A model generated the notes under the pieces. That model was not told where the DNA came from, made no database searches, and was given only the letters and a program-made list of their open reading frames with translations. DNA of 64,000 nucleotides from Prorocentrum cordatum (Eukaryota > Sar > Dinophyceae > Prorocentrales > Prorocentraceae). Each line of letters opens with the position of its first letter. The first letter of the stretch is position 1. A program made the translations under genes and the position numbers. Location of the stretch: assembly GCA_963575745.1 (NCBI GenBank), contig CAUYUJ010014604.1, positions 859,784 to 923,783 of the forward strand. The letters run 5' to 3'. This document shows positions 51,594 to 63,250 of this stretch, in pieces.

Positions 51594-52727
51594 GATAGGT
51601 TTCTAGTGGTGTCAAAAGAGAGCATCATGACTCCTCAGGGGGGTCTGGGCGGGTGCCGGGGAGGAGAACCGGGAATCGTTTTTCGCCAACAGTCACACAC
51701 TTCGTGCTCTTCGACCTCCCAGAAATCCATTCCCGGGCCACATTCTGGAGAACCGGGAACAGAGCCGGGCTCGCTTTTGTCAACAGTCACACACTCCGTG
51801 CTCTTCGACCTCCCAGAACTCCACTCCCGGGCCGCATTCTGGAGAACCGGGAACAGAGCCGGGCTCGTTTTTCGTCAACAGTCATACACTTCGTGCTCTT
51901 CGACCACCCAGAACTCCATTCCCGGGCTACATTTTGAGTGCCCGGAGCCAACTGTAGGCCACTTCGTGCTCTTCGAGTTTCCAGAACTCAATTCCCGGGC
52001 CGCATTTTGAGTTCCCGGAGCCAACCGTAGGCCACTTCGTGCTCTTCGATTTCCCAGAACTCCATTCCCGGGCCACATTTTGGATGCCCGGAGCCAACTG
52101 TAGGCCACTTCGTGCTCTTCAAGTTCCCAGAACTCCACTCCTGGGCATAATTTTGAATGCCCGGAGCCAACTGTAGGCCACCTCGTGTTCTTCTAGTTCC
52201 CAGAACTCCACTCCTGGGCCACATTTTGAATGCTGAGGCAGGCTGATGCTGCGGCCGAGGCAGGCTGAGGCTGAGGCAGGCTGAGGCTGAGGCCGAGGCT
52301 GAAGGCAGACTGAGGCTGAGGCTGAAGCAGACTGAGGCTGAGGCTGAGGCAGGCTGAGGCTGAGGCTGAGGCAGGCTGATGCTGAGGCAGGCTGAGGCTG
52401 AGGCTGAGGCTGATGCAGGCTGAGGCTGAGGCAGGCTGAGGCTGAGGCCGAGGCTGAAGGCAGACTGAGGCTGAGGCTGAAGCAGGCTGAGGCTGAGGCT
52501 GAGGCAGGCTGAGGCTGAGGCAGGCTGAGGCTGAGGCTGAGGCAGGCTGAGGCTGAGGCTGTGACTGCGACTGCCGTTGCCGCTGCGACTGTCATCGCGA
52601 ATGCGACTACGACTGCGAGAACAGCAGAATTCTACAACTGGATTTTCATCTGAATCTTAAGGGGAATGCTTTCAGATATGCTTCTACATATCGCTGTTAG
52701 GTTGCTTTGCCGGGATATTTTTTTTTG
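51594..52727 (+). mobile_element. S2 satellite cassette, copy 2 (inside copia element)
   Basis: Left end 51594-51680 (GATAGGTTTCTAGTGGTGTC, AAAAGAGAGCATCATGACTC). Two 94-bp variant units and about four 73-bp units follow to 52228 (GCCCGGAGCCAACTGTAGG), then GAGGCT hexamers to 52560. The right end 52563-52727 has AACAGCAGAATTCTACAACT and GCCGGGATATTTTTTTTT. Same orientation and part order as copy 1, with fewer hexamers. Confidence 0.88.
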
Positions 52728-52749
52728 GGGGTGGCGGGGGGGGGGGGGG

Positions 52750-54400
52750 GGGGGGCGGCCGTCGGCGATTGGGCGCTCTGAGTTGACCTGCGAGCTAGGC
52801 GCGGCCTGGCGTGGGGATATTTGGCTCGGGCGAAGCAGCGGGAACAACTCGCGCCGCGTCGGCGTGGCCACTGGGGCAGTGCAAGCGAGGGCGGTCTAGC
52901 AGCTGGCTGTGGAGAAGAGCTGCGATTTTGGGATCATGGAGGCCATGCGTTGGACGCCCTGGCGGGCGCGGGTGAGGGCTGACGTCTACGGGGGCGAGAA
53001 ATTGCATCTGGCGGAGGGGCGCCCCGGGCGCGAGTGCGCGGCTAAACGGTCAGCATGGGCGAGGGCGGCCGCCGCAATTCGCGGGCGCGCCGGCAGCGCC
53101 GGGCCGAGTGCAGGAAGCAGATCGCCATGGAATGCGAGGAGCGCCCGAAGGTGGTCGCGGCCTCAGTGCCCGCGGCTGATTCGGGGGCTGAACGCGGCGA
53201 GCAGCGAGAACAACCGCCAGCCGATCGCGGGCCAGGTCAGGCTCCGCGTCGCGTCGGAGAAGTTGAACCTCAGGCGCCAAGGATCGAGCGGGGGCTTCGT
53301 GGCAAGCGAGGGCCCCCAGCTCCGGGAAAATCAGGCAGACGTGCTGCAGCTGGAGCAGATCTCGAGGCTGGAGGCCCTGCAGGTCCACCTCCAGGCCGCC
53401 ACCGGGGGCCACGCGCGAGCCCTGCCCCTGCCCCCGCGATTTCTGAGGGTGGGGTGGGGTTCACTTCGCTCGGGAGCTCCCGAACGAAGTGACCCCCGCC
53501 CTTCCCTTCAGAAGTCGCGGGGGTAGGGGTGGGGTTCGCGTGGCCCCCTGCATCTGGCAGCGGAGGTCTTGCGGGGGCTGCCGAAGCGTCGGCCGACGGC
53601 GAACTTAGGGGGGTCGTGCTTGGTTTCAGCACCGAGGTGATAATGAGGCTGGTCGCGGAGATCGGTGAGGGGCTGAAGGAGAACGGCGAGTGCAGCATGG
53701 TCGCGGGCTGGGCCGAGGGCGACGAGTGGGGGGCGGAGCAGAGCGAGCTGGATCGGTTCGACAGCTAAAACGTGTGGGAACTGGCGATCAGAGATCCGAA
53801 CGGACCTAAGCCGCTCGCGTGGACCTGCATTGTGGGGATGTGGGGCGCCGAGCACCAGGCGAGGCGCTGTGCGGGGCCACATTCGACAAGCGGATCAACG
53901 TGAAAAAAATGTGCTCTGCTGCCCGACGCCACTTTCGTTTTTACTGAAGTTGCTCATGGCCTAAGCTGTCGCGATGGATTTCGCGATGGATTTGCGCGCG
54001 CCGATTCGGGAGTTGGCCTGCGCTGAGGTTCCGAAGGGGCATCGTCATAGTCTTTGACCATCCAGATTACGTTTTCAAGTTCGACGAGACAGTTTATGGA
54101 CTCGCCGAGGCGACGGTGGATGCCGACGACCATGTCGAGATAGTTGCCGCAGGGCGGCGTGGCGATTCAAGTGTGTCTTTCAAGAGGTTCCTCTCAGACC
54201 CTTGTGCGTTCGCAGAAAGTGAAAGTCAAGGCGCCGTGTCCGGGCGCGGCGACGACGGCGCGCTGGCGGGTCCAAGGCAGAACGAAATCGAGGCGACGGA
54301 GGAGTGGGGGTGCGCACTGCCTCCTGGAGGTGTCGGACCTTGCGTTTGTAGGTCCTGAGATCAAGCATCTAGGCCCTGGGCCGCGGCTGGCTCCGCGCCC
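52750..54400 (+). pseudogene. Copia pol middle, heavily decayed
   Basis: Plus-strand frames are Arg/Gly/Ala-rich with short stretches reminiscent of the integrase-RT connector (MRWTPWRARVRADVYGGEK near 52930) and of RT (EVIMRLVAEIGEG near 53630; VDADDHVEIVAAGRRGD near 54115). Stops and frame changes are frequent and no YxDD box was found with confidence. Its assignment rests on position between the integrase and RNase H remnants. Confidence 0.42.
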
Positions 54401-54539
54401 CTGAGGGCGTTCAAGTGGGCGCGTGGCTTGCAATTGTCCAGAACTTCATCGACGCCGACTCGGCCGACAAGAGAACGAGCCCAATGCCGGGAGTGAGAAT
54501 GGGCAGGAGGTCGAGAGTGGGGGGGGGCTTGATTCCAAG

Positions 54540-55260
54540 GCAGCCGCCATATATAGGAGCGTCAACGGTTCCAGCATGTTCGCGTGCTTGGAGAGGCGTG
54601 CGCATCAGCATGCAGCTAAGGGACGTTTGCGGAGATTGTCGCGACCCGCAGTTCAGGGCCAACGTTGGCTCGCCGGGATCATCGGGTTTAGCGGGGGGCG
54701 CCCGTCGGCGGCCACGTGCATGCACCCCGACAAGGCGAGTTCAACCTGATGAGGCGTGCAGATTCCAACTGGGTGGAGGATCCTATCGACAGGAAGTCTA
54801 CGAGTTGTGGTCAGTCGTTTCTCAATAGAGCGATGATCACGCAGTTCGTCGAGACCCGGGGGGCTCCGGCACTCTCGTCGCCTGAGGCGGAGTGGAATTC
54901 GCTCGTGCACGTGGGCGTCGAGGCGAGAGGGGGCCATACCTACCTGAAGGAGCTGCTGGAGGAGACGGTGCCATTGAAGCTGTAGAGTGACAACTCCAGT
55001 GCTCTCATGACTGTCGAGAATGAGGGGGTCGGCAGGATGCGACGCGTCGAGCTGAAGGAGTTGTGGATCAATGACCTTGTGGCGCGCAAGCAGGAGGCGA
55101 AGGTCGGCGCTGGAAATGCCCGCGCGATCAAGATCGCCGCAGATATTGGAGCGAAGCATCTGTCCAGGATCGATTTCATGAAGCATCTGGGCGCGATGGG
55201 GGCGCGGCTCACAGGCGCAGGAGAAGTTGATGAAATTGCGAGTCCGAGTGAGGAGAAGAC
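54540..55260 (+). pseudogene. Copia RNase H remnant with in-frame stop
   Basis: YRSVNGSSMFACLER and RLSRPAVQGQRWLAGIIGFS (54555-54690) match the end of the copia RT region. After a frame change, RADSNWVEDPIDRKSTSCG, ALSSPEAEWNSLVHVGVEA, a TAG at 54983-54985, then SDNSSALMTVENEGVGRMRR and ELWINDLVARKQE, and IKIAADIGAKHLS. The D-x-N-W, S-S-x-E-A-E and D-x-S-A motifs are the copia RNase H signature. Without the TAG the frame is continuous from 54716 to 55324. Confidence 0.78.
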
Positions 55261-55329
55261 GCGTTGTCTGGTTGGGCCTGGCACGTTCTTGCAGCTTTGG
55301 CGCGCGGCTGGCTCGGCTGGTTAGTATTC

Positions 55330-55691
55330 CAGACTCCCAGGCAGTCGCGAGCACGGGCCAGAGGAGGGAGGGCCATTTTGGCAGTGTCGCCTCGATGTGC
55401 GTGAAGGATGGATGCAGCTGCGCAACGAAGCCTGATGGGCGTGATTCAGATTCCTGAGGCCGAGGAGGTTGTCGAGAAGCAGCTGCGATCAGTGTTCATG
55501 GCGGTGGCCATAGATGATGGGCGGGGGTACTTACGCAACAGGAAGATAACCATACCTTTCCCCCATCATGCGAAGATCCAGATAGTGGAGCTCTGTGCGC
55601 GAAAAGCTATGATTCAGATAAAGTGTTGCGTGATTGACGATCTGTATGGACTTCTGGAGGATTGGCTACGAGTCTCGGTCGCTCGTTGAAA
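55330..55691 (+). other. Internal sequence before right LTR
   Basis: A 93-residue plus frame (55408-55689) ends just before the LTR; no motif is recognised and it may be non-coding. Confidence 0.35.
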
Positions 55692-55980
55692 GTATTGACA
55701 TATTTCAAATTACGTACCCTACCTTAGCTGTTGCTGCAGATGGGCCCGAGGAGGGGTCCAGGACGCATCGTATTTGATGGGAGATGTGAGTGATATTGAG
55801 TGTGCAGTGTAGTTGTATTATTTCATGCGCGTTTGGTGCAATGCAGTTGAATTTGGAGAGCCGTTTGGGCTCAGTGTCTGTTGAAGAGGGAAAGTATCCC
55901 AACCCTTCTCGGGGCACCCTTGGGTCCTAGCTCCGCTGCCCAACATCATATCAAGTTGTTCGAGTCAGCTAATATCCGGA
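55692..55980 (+). repeat. Copia-like element, right LTR
   Basis: Aligns with the left LTR from GTATTGACATATTTCAA to CGAGTCAGCTAATATCC, with about 50 extra bases near 55720-55770. Confidence 0.78.
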
Positions 55981-55984
55981 TGAC

Positions 55985-56545
55985 TTCAAGTTTGATAAGT
56001 TTGGCCGTTGGGGCCTATCGGGTCCCTCACCTGGCCCCAGGGCCAGGAAAGGATTTCGATTTTTCGGTGCCAGTATTGAACAACAAGGTGTAGGATGTCT
56101 GGTTGTGTGCCCCTTTAATGTCTCAGAACGAGATCTCTCAAAATATGTGCCCACGATGCGTATGCACCGATCCTGGGCCTGACAGGGACCAGGCCAGGGT
56201 CGGTGCACTTGGATCACCGCGGGGATTGCTCAGTAGATAGCGGGGTGCATGTATACGCTAAGGTGGCTGATGGCCTGAACTGGCTCATACATGTGTCGCA
56301 AGTGCACCATGTGGGCTAGGGGGGTCAATCTCTGGGCTAAGTGGCCCCACTTAGCGGATTCACGCGTCTAACCCCTTAAAACACCCAGGGCAGTTGCAAT
56401 CCATACTTATGCAAGCTTCGGCCATATATAACCTACTTTACCATCGACTTGTAGCCTCCTATCCTCTTAGCAGACCCCGTGGTGATCCCAACCGGTTCCA
56501 CGCTGGTTCTGGGGCTCGTCCCTCCCCAGACGTCCGACGACATGA
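55985..56545. other. No gene recognised
   Basis: AT-richer unique sequence with several short GGTGCA and CCAGGGCCAGG words. Confidence 0.45.
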
Positions 56546-56549
56546 TGCT

Positions 56550-56670
56550 TCAATCAACAGTTCCAGAGGTCCCGACCTCTTTCTGAGGGGCATTTTTTCG
56601 CTCCAGGTGCGTTTTTGGTCGTTCACGAAACCAGAAGCGGCCGCCAGAGACCGGCGTCGCCTAAAACACA
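56550..56670 (-). repeat. Dispersed repeat D1, copy 5 (reverse)
   Basis: AGAGGTCCCGACCTCTTTC and CTGAGGGGCATTTTTTCGC match the reverse complement of other D1 copies. Confidence 0.68.
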
Positions 56671-56879
56671 CAACAATAAACAATACATGATCGGACATGG
56701 TCGGATATCGGCTTGGATCGCAGCGGGGGTTGCTGAGATGATATTGGGTTGCCATTGGATGCTACGGTGGGATTTGTTTTGCCTTAACTAGCTTACAAGT
56801 GGGTTGTAATTGTTTGGATTGGCTTTTGTGGAGGGGAAATAACTCCGCTTAGTGGGCGGGGCCCGCTTAACCCGGAGAT

Positions 56880-56998
56880 CCCCCCCGCCCCCCTTTCCCC
56901 CCCGCCCCCCTTCCCCCCCCCCCCCCTTCCCCCCCGCCTCCCCCCCCCCCGCCCCCCCCCTCCCCCTGCCCCCCTTCCAGCCCCCCCCCATAACCGCT
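56880..56998. repeat. C-rich tract
   Basis: Runs of 6-11 C separated by G or TT over about 115 bp; the complement could form G-quadruplexes. Confidence 0.95.
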
Positions 56999-57504
56999 CC
57001 CTAGGCCACATAGAGAGAGCACTTGCGATCCACTTGTGAGCTAGTTAAGGCCAGATCTAGCCCATCTTACCTTCCAGATGGACCCACCTATCCTCTTAGT
57101 ACCGTACGCGGCGGTGGTCCAAGCGGGAGCATCCTCTCTCCTCCTCCCTTTTCCAGCTGGCCAGGGTCGTCAAGGGTCGGGGTATTTGCCTCGCGCGCAC
57201 CGTTGGAGCTGCCGCGCCCGTCCTGCAAGGGGGGCTGGCCTGGCCTCCGCCGTGCGGTGTCTCGTTCTCCCCCGGCCCGGCATCCTTCGGGGAAGCGAGA
57301 CGGGGTGGAATCTTGGCCCAGGCGAGGGAGTCATAGGAGAAGAAGGTACCTATGCAGCTGCCCTTGTTTTAGCCTTCTCGGGTCTCCTGGGAGGCCCTTG
57401 GTTTCCCAAGAGGAGAGGCCCTCTTCGGAGGAGGAGGGGGAGGAGGAGGAGGTAAGGGGAAAGAGGATGCTTAGGAAGAGTGAGTCAGTTCTCAGTTCCC
57501 TTTC

Positions 57505-57880
57505 GCTCGCACCGTCGGAAGCGCCATCGACCCCCCATTGCCCATGCATTGCCGATGTGGGCTTGGGTACCCCACCCAGCCCAGGAACGGGCAGTGTCGC
57601 CGTCGGAGCGCAGCAATCGCCGGTCTCTCGACGGTGTATCGCCAATGTCCATGTCAACGTTTCTCACCTCCCCTCTCCGGCTGGCCGCGCCGGACGACCT
57701 CCGTCGCCTCCAGGCAGTGCATCTGATCCTAACCCTTCAGGATCAACGTGAGGAGGGGATAGTCTCAGAAGGAGATGCATCGACCCCAAATCGCCAGTTC
57801 ATCGCCGATAGGGGCCTGATGATCTATCGGCGATGTATCGCTGATTCCAGGTCGACGTTTGTCCCTCGATTGAAGAGTAC
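57505..57880 (+). repeat. Dispersed repeat D2, copies 3 and 4 in tandem
   Basis: Two units about 220 bp apart. Both have GCATCGACCCC or CCATCGACCCC, the CGCC-ATTCATCGCCGAT type core, and CGGCGATGTATCGC or its variant. The second has a perfect ATCGCCGATA/TATCGGCGAT inverted pair. Confidence 0.75.
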
Positions 57881-58105
57881 GGACCGTCACGTCACGAAGT
57901 AACAACCGTCGGGATCTTTGCTCTTAAATCGATCCTCGATGTTCGACCGTTGATTGGTCTTGGATCTTCGATCCCAAATCGGTCCTCGATCTTCGAACGA
58001 CCTCAAGACGAAATCGGCACTTTCTGGCGGCCTGATATTTGACCAGAAGCTTGATCTTCGAAAGCCCCATCCGAAGTTGTCACTGCCTGGTGGCATGGCT
58101 CATGG

Positions 58106-58144
<39 letters not shown>

Positions 58145-58914
58145 CAGAGAGAGAGATAGAGTTTCTTCAGAGGAAATCCGACTCGAAAAATCGCCACTTC
58201 CTGGTGGTCTTATGAGTCATCCTGCCGCCCTGACAGGCGACCAGCGAGTTTCTTGTTCACAGAGGCCTGGGTGGAATGCGAATTTCCGATCCGTACCCCA
58301 TTTGGGCGACGTAGAACAACGAGGTCGACTGCGCTGACATTCGCTTGTAATTATCCTGCGTAAGGTCGCTCGTGCGCGCCTTCTTCTCCACGCGGTGAGC
58401 CACGCTGGCGGCCCGCATAAACCGCGGCGTAGGGTCGCTATGTCTTCTCGCGCAAGACCCGTTTCTTTTCGTCGCTCACTTGGCCGCGGGGAGTCTTGGT
58501 GCCCTCGTGTGGTGCCCCCCTCCCCCCCGCTCGGCCAGAGGTGGGGCGCATGGGCTGCAGGGCGGGGTGCCTCCGCCCGAGGGCCTTCCCTTCGGAGCCT
58601 GCGCAGGTGCACTGCGGGCGCCACGCTCCACCCCCCAGGACCGAAGACGTCTTCCTCCCATGTCTGCGACGATACGGTTGGCGTCAGAAAGGCAGCTTGC
58701 GATGTGGCTCCGCCGGCCCGCTTATGACACGGTATTCCCCCGCCTTGGGGACAGCGTGCACCGAAGAAGCCCTGGCAAGGGGGATGGCGCGCACAGAGGG
58801 GGCCCTCGCGGGGGGATCGCCCCAAAGGCATAGCGTGCTTTTCCGAGATCGATGTTGCACGCTATGTTTCCAACGCCAACCTTATGATTCATATCATTCC
58901 CATTACTTTTCACA
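57881..58914. other. No gene; (GA)n at 58109-58160
   Basis: Includes tandem TTCGATC/CTCGATC words near 57900-58000 and a GA dinucleotide repeat. The GC-rich part after 58350 has open frames without motifs. Confidence 0.5.
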
Positions 58915-59045
58915 TATTCTGGCCCCTGGGGGCCGTCTATGGGCCCTAGGACAATAAAACATGTACTCTGGATGGAAGCTGGCCCTGGGGAAGCGGTCGG
59001 GACCTCTTTGGTCGCGGATTGAGACAAATACATCGGCGGTCGTCA
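58915..59045 (+). repeat. Dispersed repeat D1, copy 3
   Basis: GGCCCTGGGGAAGCGGTCGG, GACCTC and GTCGCGGATTGAGAC match the 16.6-kb copy closely. Confidence 0.75.
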
Positions 59046-59164
59046 AGGCTTCGGCCTCCTGGAGGCTCCCAGAGGCTCTTGGGAGCCCTCTGGGATGGTG
59101 TGGCCCTAGGACCATGGAAGCGGCCATCGAGTCCTTCGCCCCCGTCCCTCGCGAATTCTCCAGT

Positions 59165-59470
59165 GCGGCGTGGGCCACCGCGCCGTGCGCTCGTGCTGGT
59201 GAGCGTCCTTGCGGCGCCATGTCTTGCTATCTCCGCAGGCGTGGGCCTCTGCCTCATGGTCATTTCCGTGCTGGTCTTGTCGCTGTGGCTCGTGTGGATG
59301 AACGCGCTGTCCACTACGCGCCGCTGGGACGACGAGACGAAGGAGACGGGCATCCTGAAATCTGCTGCCTTCTGTGCCTCCTCCCCAGGCCCTGGCACTC
59401 AGCGCACCTGGAGGCTATGCTCTCGTCGTTTCCTTCCCTGTGGCTCGGGTGCTTGACAGGAAACCTGGAC
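59165..59470 (+). CDS. Possible exons of a membrane protein
   Basis: A plus frame reads ALVLVSVLAAPCLAISAGVG and then GLCLMVISVLVLSLWLVWMN, with G/C-rich third positions, followed by polar TTRRWDDETKETG. One or two membrane helices are predicted. ATCTCCGCAG at about 59239 and CCTCCTCCCCAG at about 59387 could be splice acceptors; after the second, another frame reads ALALSAPGGYALVVSFPVAR. Exon limits and product are unknown. Confidence 0.35.
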
Positions 59471-61144
59471 TAGTACAGCCCGGGAATACTTGTATTACAC
59501 AAACAAAACATGAGCGTGCTGTCTTATTGAGCCCAGGGCGCAATCAATTCTGGTCTGCTGACGTATTGTCAGGAGCATCAGGAGGAACTCGCGCAGTCTT
59601 GATGCGTGGAGCAATGCATGTCCAGACAAGCACAATTAGCGTCACGAATTTCTAATATGCTGAGCGTTTGCGCCATCACGCGGTATCCTTCTGCTGTCAA
59701 CAGTTGGAATGCATATTCCAATCTCCAATATCACAGGCTGCGCAGCGCTTTCAGCGCTTTGCCTGCGCAGCCCAAGAGCTCACGTGCCCTTTGGACATTC
59801 ACACGCATATATACATTACCCGTGTACACGCATACGGATGAGGGTATGCTGTACAGTGGTTTCCATTGCTGTAAAGATATACTCGGTCGATCTCGCCGTA
59901 CCGCATCCTCACCTGTACGAGCGACACTTGCTATGAAGGCAAACAGCCCGTCAACGAGAAGGGTTCGTGTTTCCCGATGTAAGCATATTCAGATCATCTG
60001 TTGAGGCTGGTGGGAGTGATGTGAGATCACCTTTCTTTAGTCGAGTCTAGTGGAATATTGTTCGACGCTGGCGGAATGAAATACGCCCAGTCCCTGACTG
60101 TGCAGATATTCATTCCGACGTCAACACTCCTGGATTCGGCCAAAGATGTGCCAAGGACAGTTCAACAAAGGTATGGAGCGTCGGTGACCCGCACAATGGT
60201 GTGGGGCACTTCGAGGTCTTCCTCGGTCTCTTGTAAGCTGCGCTGCTCTCTGGAGCCCTGGATTCTTCAGATCGTCCCCGGCTGTCTGGGCACCTTGGCG
60301 GGCTTGGGCCTCGAGGCCTCTGAGCTCTCCTTAGCCCGGAGGTCCCCGATGCCCTTGGCTCTCGAGGGAGCCCTTGACCCCAGACATCCGACGCTGCGAC
60401 TTTTTGCAGCGTGGCTCCCCAGAGGCCTGGACCCCTTCCCCAGGACTAGCTGTTCATCCTGGGCAGTTTTTTGATGGTCCCGGGGCCGGGGCCCGGTGGG
60501 GGCCCCAGGAGGGTGCCCAAAAATTGTTGGTCGGGATTCCCTGATAGCGTCTGGCTAGAGTAGTGGTAAGCAAGGACAGCAGCAGAGTCCCGCAGGGGGG
60601 ACGGGGAGCCTGGGACTGGCCCCCCTAGATCGTTTGGTCCGGCAGCCGTTTCGCTTGAGACTTCGTCGCAACTTATTCAGGAATCCTGCTCTTGCCGCAT
60701 GTTTGGTCTGAACGGCCATACCTTTGTGTAAACAGTGCATTATCGGGTGCACATGGGCGTGCTCTCACACCTGCCCTGGCTGCGTCTTTCCTAGGACTCC
60801 CTAGGGCGACATAGGCATGCACTTTTCCATTAGCCGACCTCATTTTTCTCGACCTGCCTCTTCACCTCTGCTGCTCTTAGGGTGCTTTGCCGGGGCATTT
60901 TTTGCACGACGCGAGGACGTAAGCGGCTGTCAGCGGCCCATCGGCCCTCGGCCCGAGGCAGCTCGGCGCAGCAGGCCGTTCAAGATTGAGGTCGCACCTC
61001 CACTCTAGGAGGTTTTTGTTCCTCCATCCTGGAGGCCTTTCTCCTCCAAAATGGAAGCTGGAACACCGAAATTCCCCAATCAGAGCTTGCCTCTGTAGGG
61101 GTCCTAGCGGATTCATATGGTTAGGTGAGGTGGGCCGCCGATTT
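59471..61144. other. No gene; one perfect hairpin
   Basis: GGCTGCGCAG and CTGCGCAGCC at 59736-59772 enclose two AGCGCTTT copies. Near 60885, GCTTTGCCGGGGCATTTTTT resembles the cassette terminus. Open frames are unassigned. Confidence 0.5.
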
Positions 61145-61312
61145 CGGTGGCCGGCCTGGGTGCCTGGGTGCCCAGGGGTGCCCGGGTGCCCGGGGATGCC
61201 CTGGGGTGCCCGGGTGCCTGGGGTGCCCGGGTGCCTGGGTGCCCGGCTGCCCGGGGGTGCCTGGAAGTGCCTGGGGGTGCCCGGAGGTGCTTGGGGAAGC
61301 CCGGGTGCTCTA
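61145..61312 (+). repeat. GGGTGCCCGGGTGCCT minisatellite
   Basis: Irregular 8-10 base units of GGGTGCCC and GGTGCCTG. Confidence 0.9.
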
Positions 61313-61595
61313 TCGCCCTATAGCCCTTTAGCCCTTAGCCTTGCAGCACCATGGCCCAAAAGCCCTATAGCCGTATAACCCTATAGTCCTATAGCAGTAT
61401 AGCCCTATAGCCCTATAGCCCTATAGCCCTATAGCTCTATAGCGCTATAGCCCAATGTCACAATAGTTCTATAGCCCATCTAGCCCTGTAGCCCTATAGC
61501 CCTATAGCCCTTTCGCCCTGCAGCCCTATAGCCCTACAGCCATATAGCCCTACAGCCTTATAGCCCAATAGCCCTATAGCCCTATAGCCCTTTTG
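61313..61595 (+). repeat. TATAGCCC octamer repeat
   Basis: About 30 units of TATAGCCC with variants (ACAGCCC, TTAGCCC). Each CTATAG is itself a palindrome. Confidence 0.95.
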
Positions 61596-62084
61596 CTCTC
61601 AATCAAATATGATTGGGTTTTTTCTCTGGAATCATTGAATATTTTTTGGGGGAGGGGGGGTGGGCCACGGGTGGTTTTTAATAGCGCCCGGGGCTTTTTT
61701 TTTCCCGCGGCTGGATTCCGCTGGGGTCCGCAGGCCTCGCCGATGTCCCGGAGAGGTATGGGTCACGTTGCATCGTCGGGGGGCCTTCCCTGTCCTGTAC
61801 ATGGCGCGCTTTCATTGTACTCCGACTTGGTTTCGAGGCGAACTCGTTGTGAGTTCGACGTGGATTTGAAATGCAGTAGACGCGGCCGACATGGATCCGA
61901 CGCGGATTCGGCACGGATAGCTGGCGCGATGTCACAGACGAGGTCCCCCGAGGATGCAAAATACGTTTTGGGACGCCGGGGCCAAGAAGAGGGAGGAGCA
62001 GGGAGGACCAGTACTTGAGGAGTGGAGAAAGCAGATCGGAGGGATGGATAGAGCAGAGAGGGAAGAAGGATGGAGGAGGGAGGA
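61596..62084. other. No gene recognised
   Basis: Unique sequence with T- and G-rich runs at 61635-61700. Confidence 0.5.
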
Positions 62085-62215
62085 ATGAGGAGGGAGGACT
62101 GAGGGAGGAGGGAGAAAGGAAGAGGAGGAGGAGGAGGAGGGGGAGGAGGAGGAGGAGGAGGAGGTTGAGGAGGAGGAGGGAGGAGGATGAGGCGGGGGAG
62201 GAGGAGGCAGTCGTC
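62085..62215 (+). repeat. (GGA)n tract before S3 cassette
   Basis: GGA triplets, about 70 bases upstream of the S3 C end, paralleling the GGA words before 41440. Confidence 0.92.
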
Positions 62216-62286
62216 TGGCTCGGATGGGCCATGTTCCATGTTGGCACGACCTATCTTTGTCGTGTTCCGGAGTTGCAGAGGAGGAA

Positions 62287-63250
62287 GAGGACCAGAGTAA
62301 ACCCTAGATGCGTCAACGATGCTGCAATACACCCTCCCGTCCCAAGTCCCTCCCTCACTATAACCCCGCCCCACGACCATGTCCTGGCACTGCGCGAAGC
62401 CCCCCCCCTTTGAAAGGCGAGCGACCCATGGGCCCACAATTCAGGTGGGAACTCAGGTTTGCTGGATCTTGCCTTCCATCTTATGAGCTGTGGCGAGTGT
62501 GAGAATGTGGGTTTCGAAGTTCAAGGAAGTGCCCATCGACAGCCCCGCTTTTAAAATGAACCGCCCTTCACCCTTGCAACTGTTGCACAATGTTTCAAAC
62601 TTTCGGGCACCAAATGAGGCGAAGTCTTAGGCGAGAGCCACATTTTGAACAGGACTCGCCCTCCATCCGTGTAGCTGTTGCGCAAGGTTACATTTGTGGT
62701 GGTATTCAATCAGGAGGTCTGTGGGGAGAGCCTCATTCTGAAAACGTGCCAGCCTCCATCTGTGTGACTGGCGGTATCTTTTAAGATGAATGTGCTCGGC
62801 GTTAAGGCGAGAGCCACGTTTCATAAAAAAAAAACCCAGACCTCCATCCGTGAACCTGAGCGTCAGGATCGCAAATTGCAAGAACACCTCAAGCGGCACG
62901 CTCGGCCCAGCCTTCGGATAAGTCTGGTGGAGCGACAGGGAGGAGTTACTTGTAAGGAAGAGTGATGAATGCTGGTGAGGATAATGATGAGGTGCAGAGT
63001 AAATCCAGGATACATCAGCTGCAATCCATCCTCCCGTCCCAACACGTCTCGGCAAGCATTCCTTTCCCTTGCGGGGAACACTGCTCTGACACACGAGCTC
63101 CACAGATGCCTTTCATGCATATGAGAGCCCACTCTGATCATGAGCAGCTCAATCATTCTGGCTACCACAAAGTTCAAGGACATATCCTCTCAGAGCCCGG
63201 TTTTGAAACGTAGCCGCCGTCCGTCCGTGTAACCCCACGAAACACTTGAG
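62287..63250 (+). mobile_element. S3 satellite cassettes, copies 2 and 3 in tandem
   Basis: C end at 62287-62350 (CAGAGTAAACCCTAGATGCG, TCAACGATGCTGCAAT), decayed 82-bp satellite units to about 62880 (AGGCGAGAGCCACATTTTG), and the D end near 62918-62955 (GAGCGACAGGGAGGAGTTA). A second C end follows at 62992-63062 (AGAGTAAATCCAGGATACATC), with at least one more satellite unit (AGAGCCCGGTTTTGAAACG) to about 63230. Confidence 0.75.

Larger units (their letters stand above)
48876..55980 (+). mobile_element. Ty1/copia-like LTR retrotransposon, decayed, with nested S2 cassette
   Basis: Direct LTRs bound gag, integrase-like and RNase H-like remnants. Pol reads on the plus strand. The zinc-knuckle half of gag reads on the minus strand between plus-strand gag and pol pieces. 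A satellite cassette (51594-52727) separates the integrase remnant from the rest of pol. All coding parts have frameshifts or stops. Confidence 0.78.

Noticed and set aside
55365-55380. GCCATTTTGGC, an 11-base internal DinoSL match
   Set aside because: The conserved 3' end CTCAAG is missing, and it lies inside the copia element where a leader is not expected.
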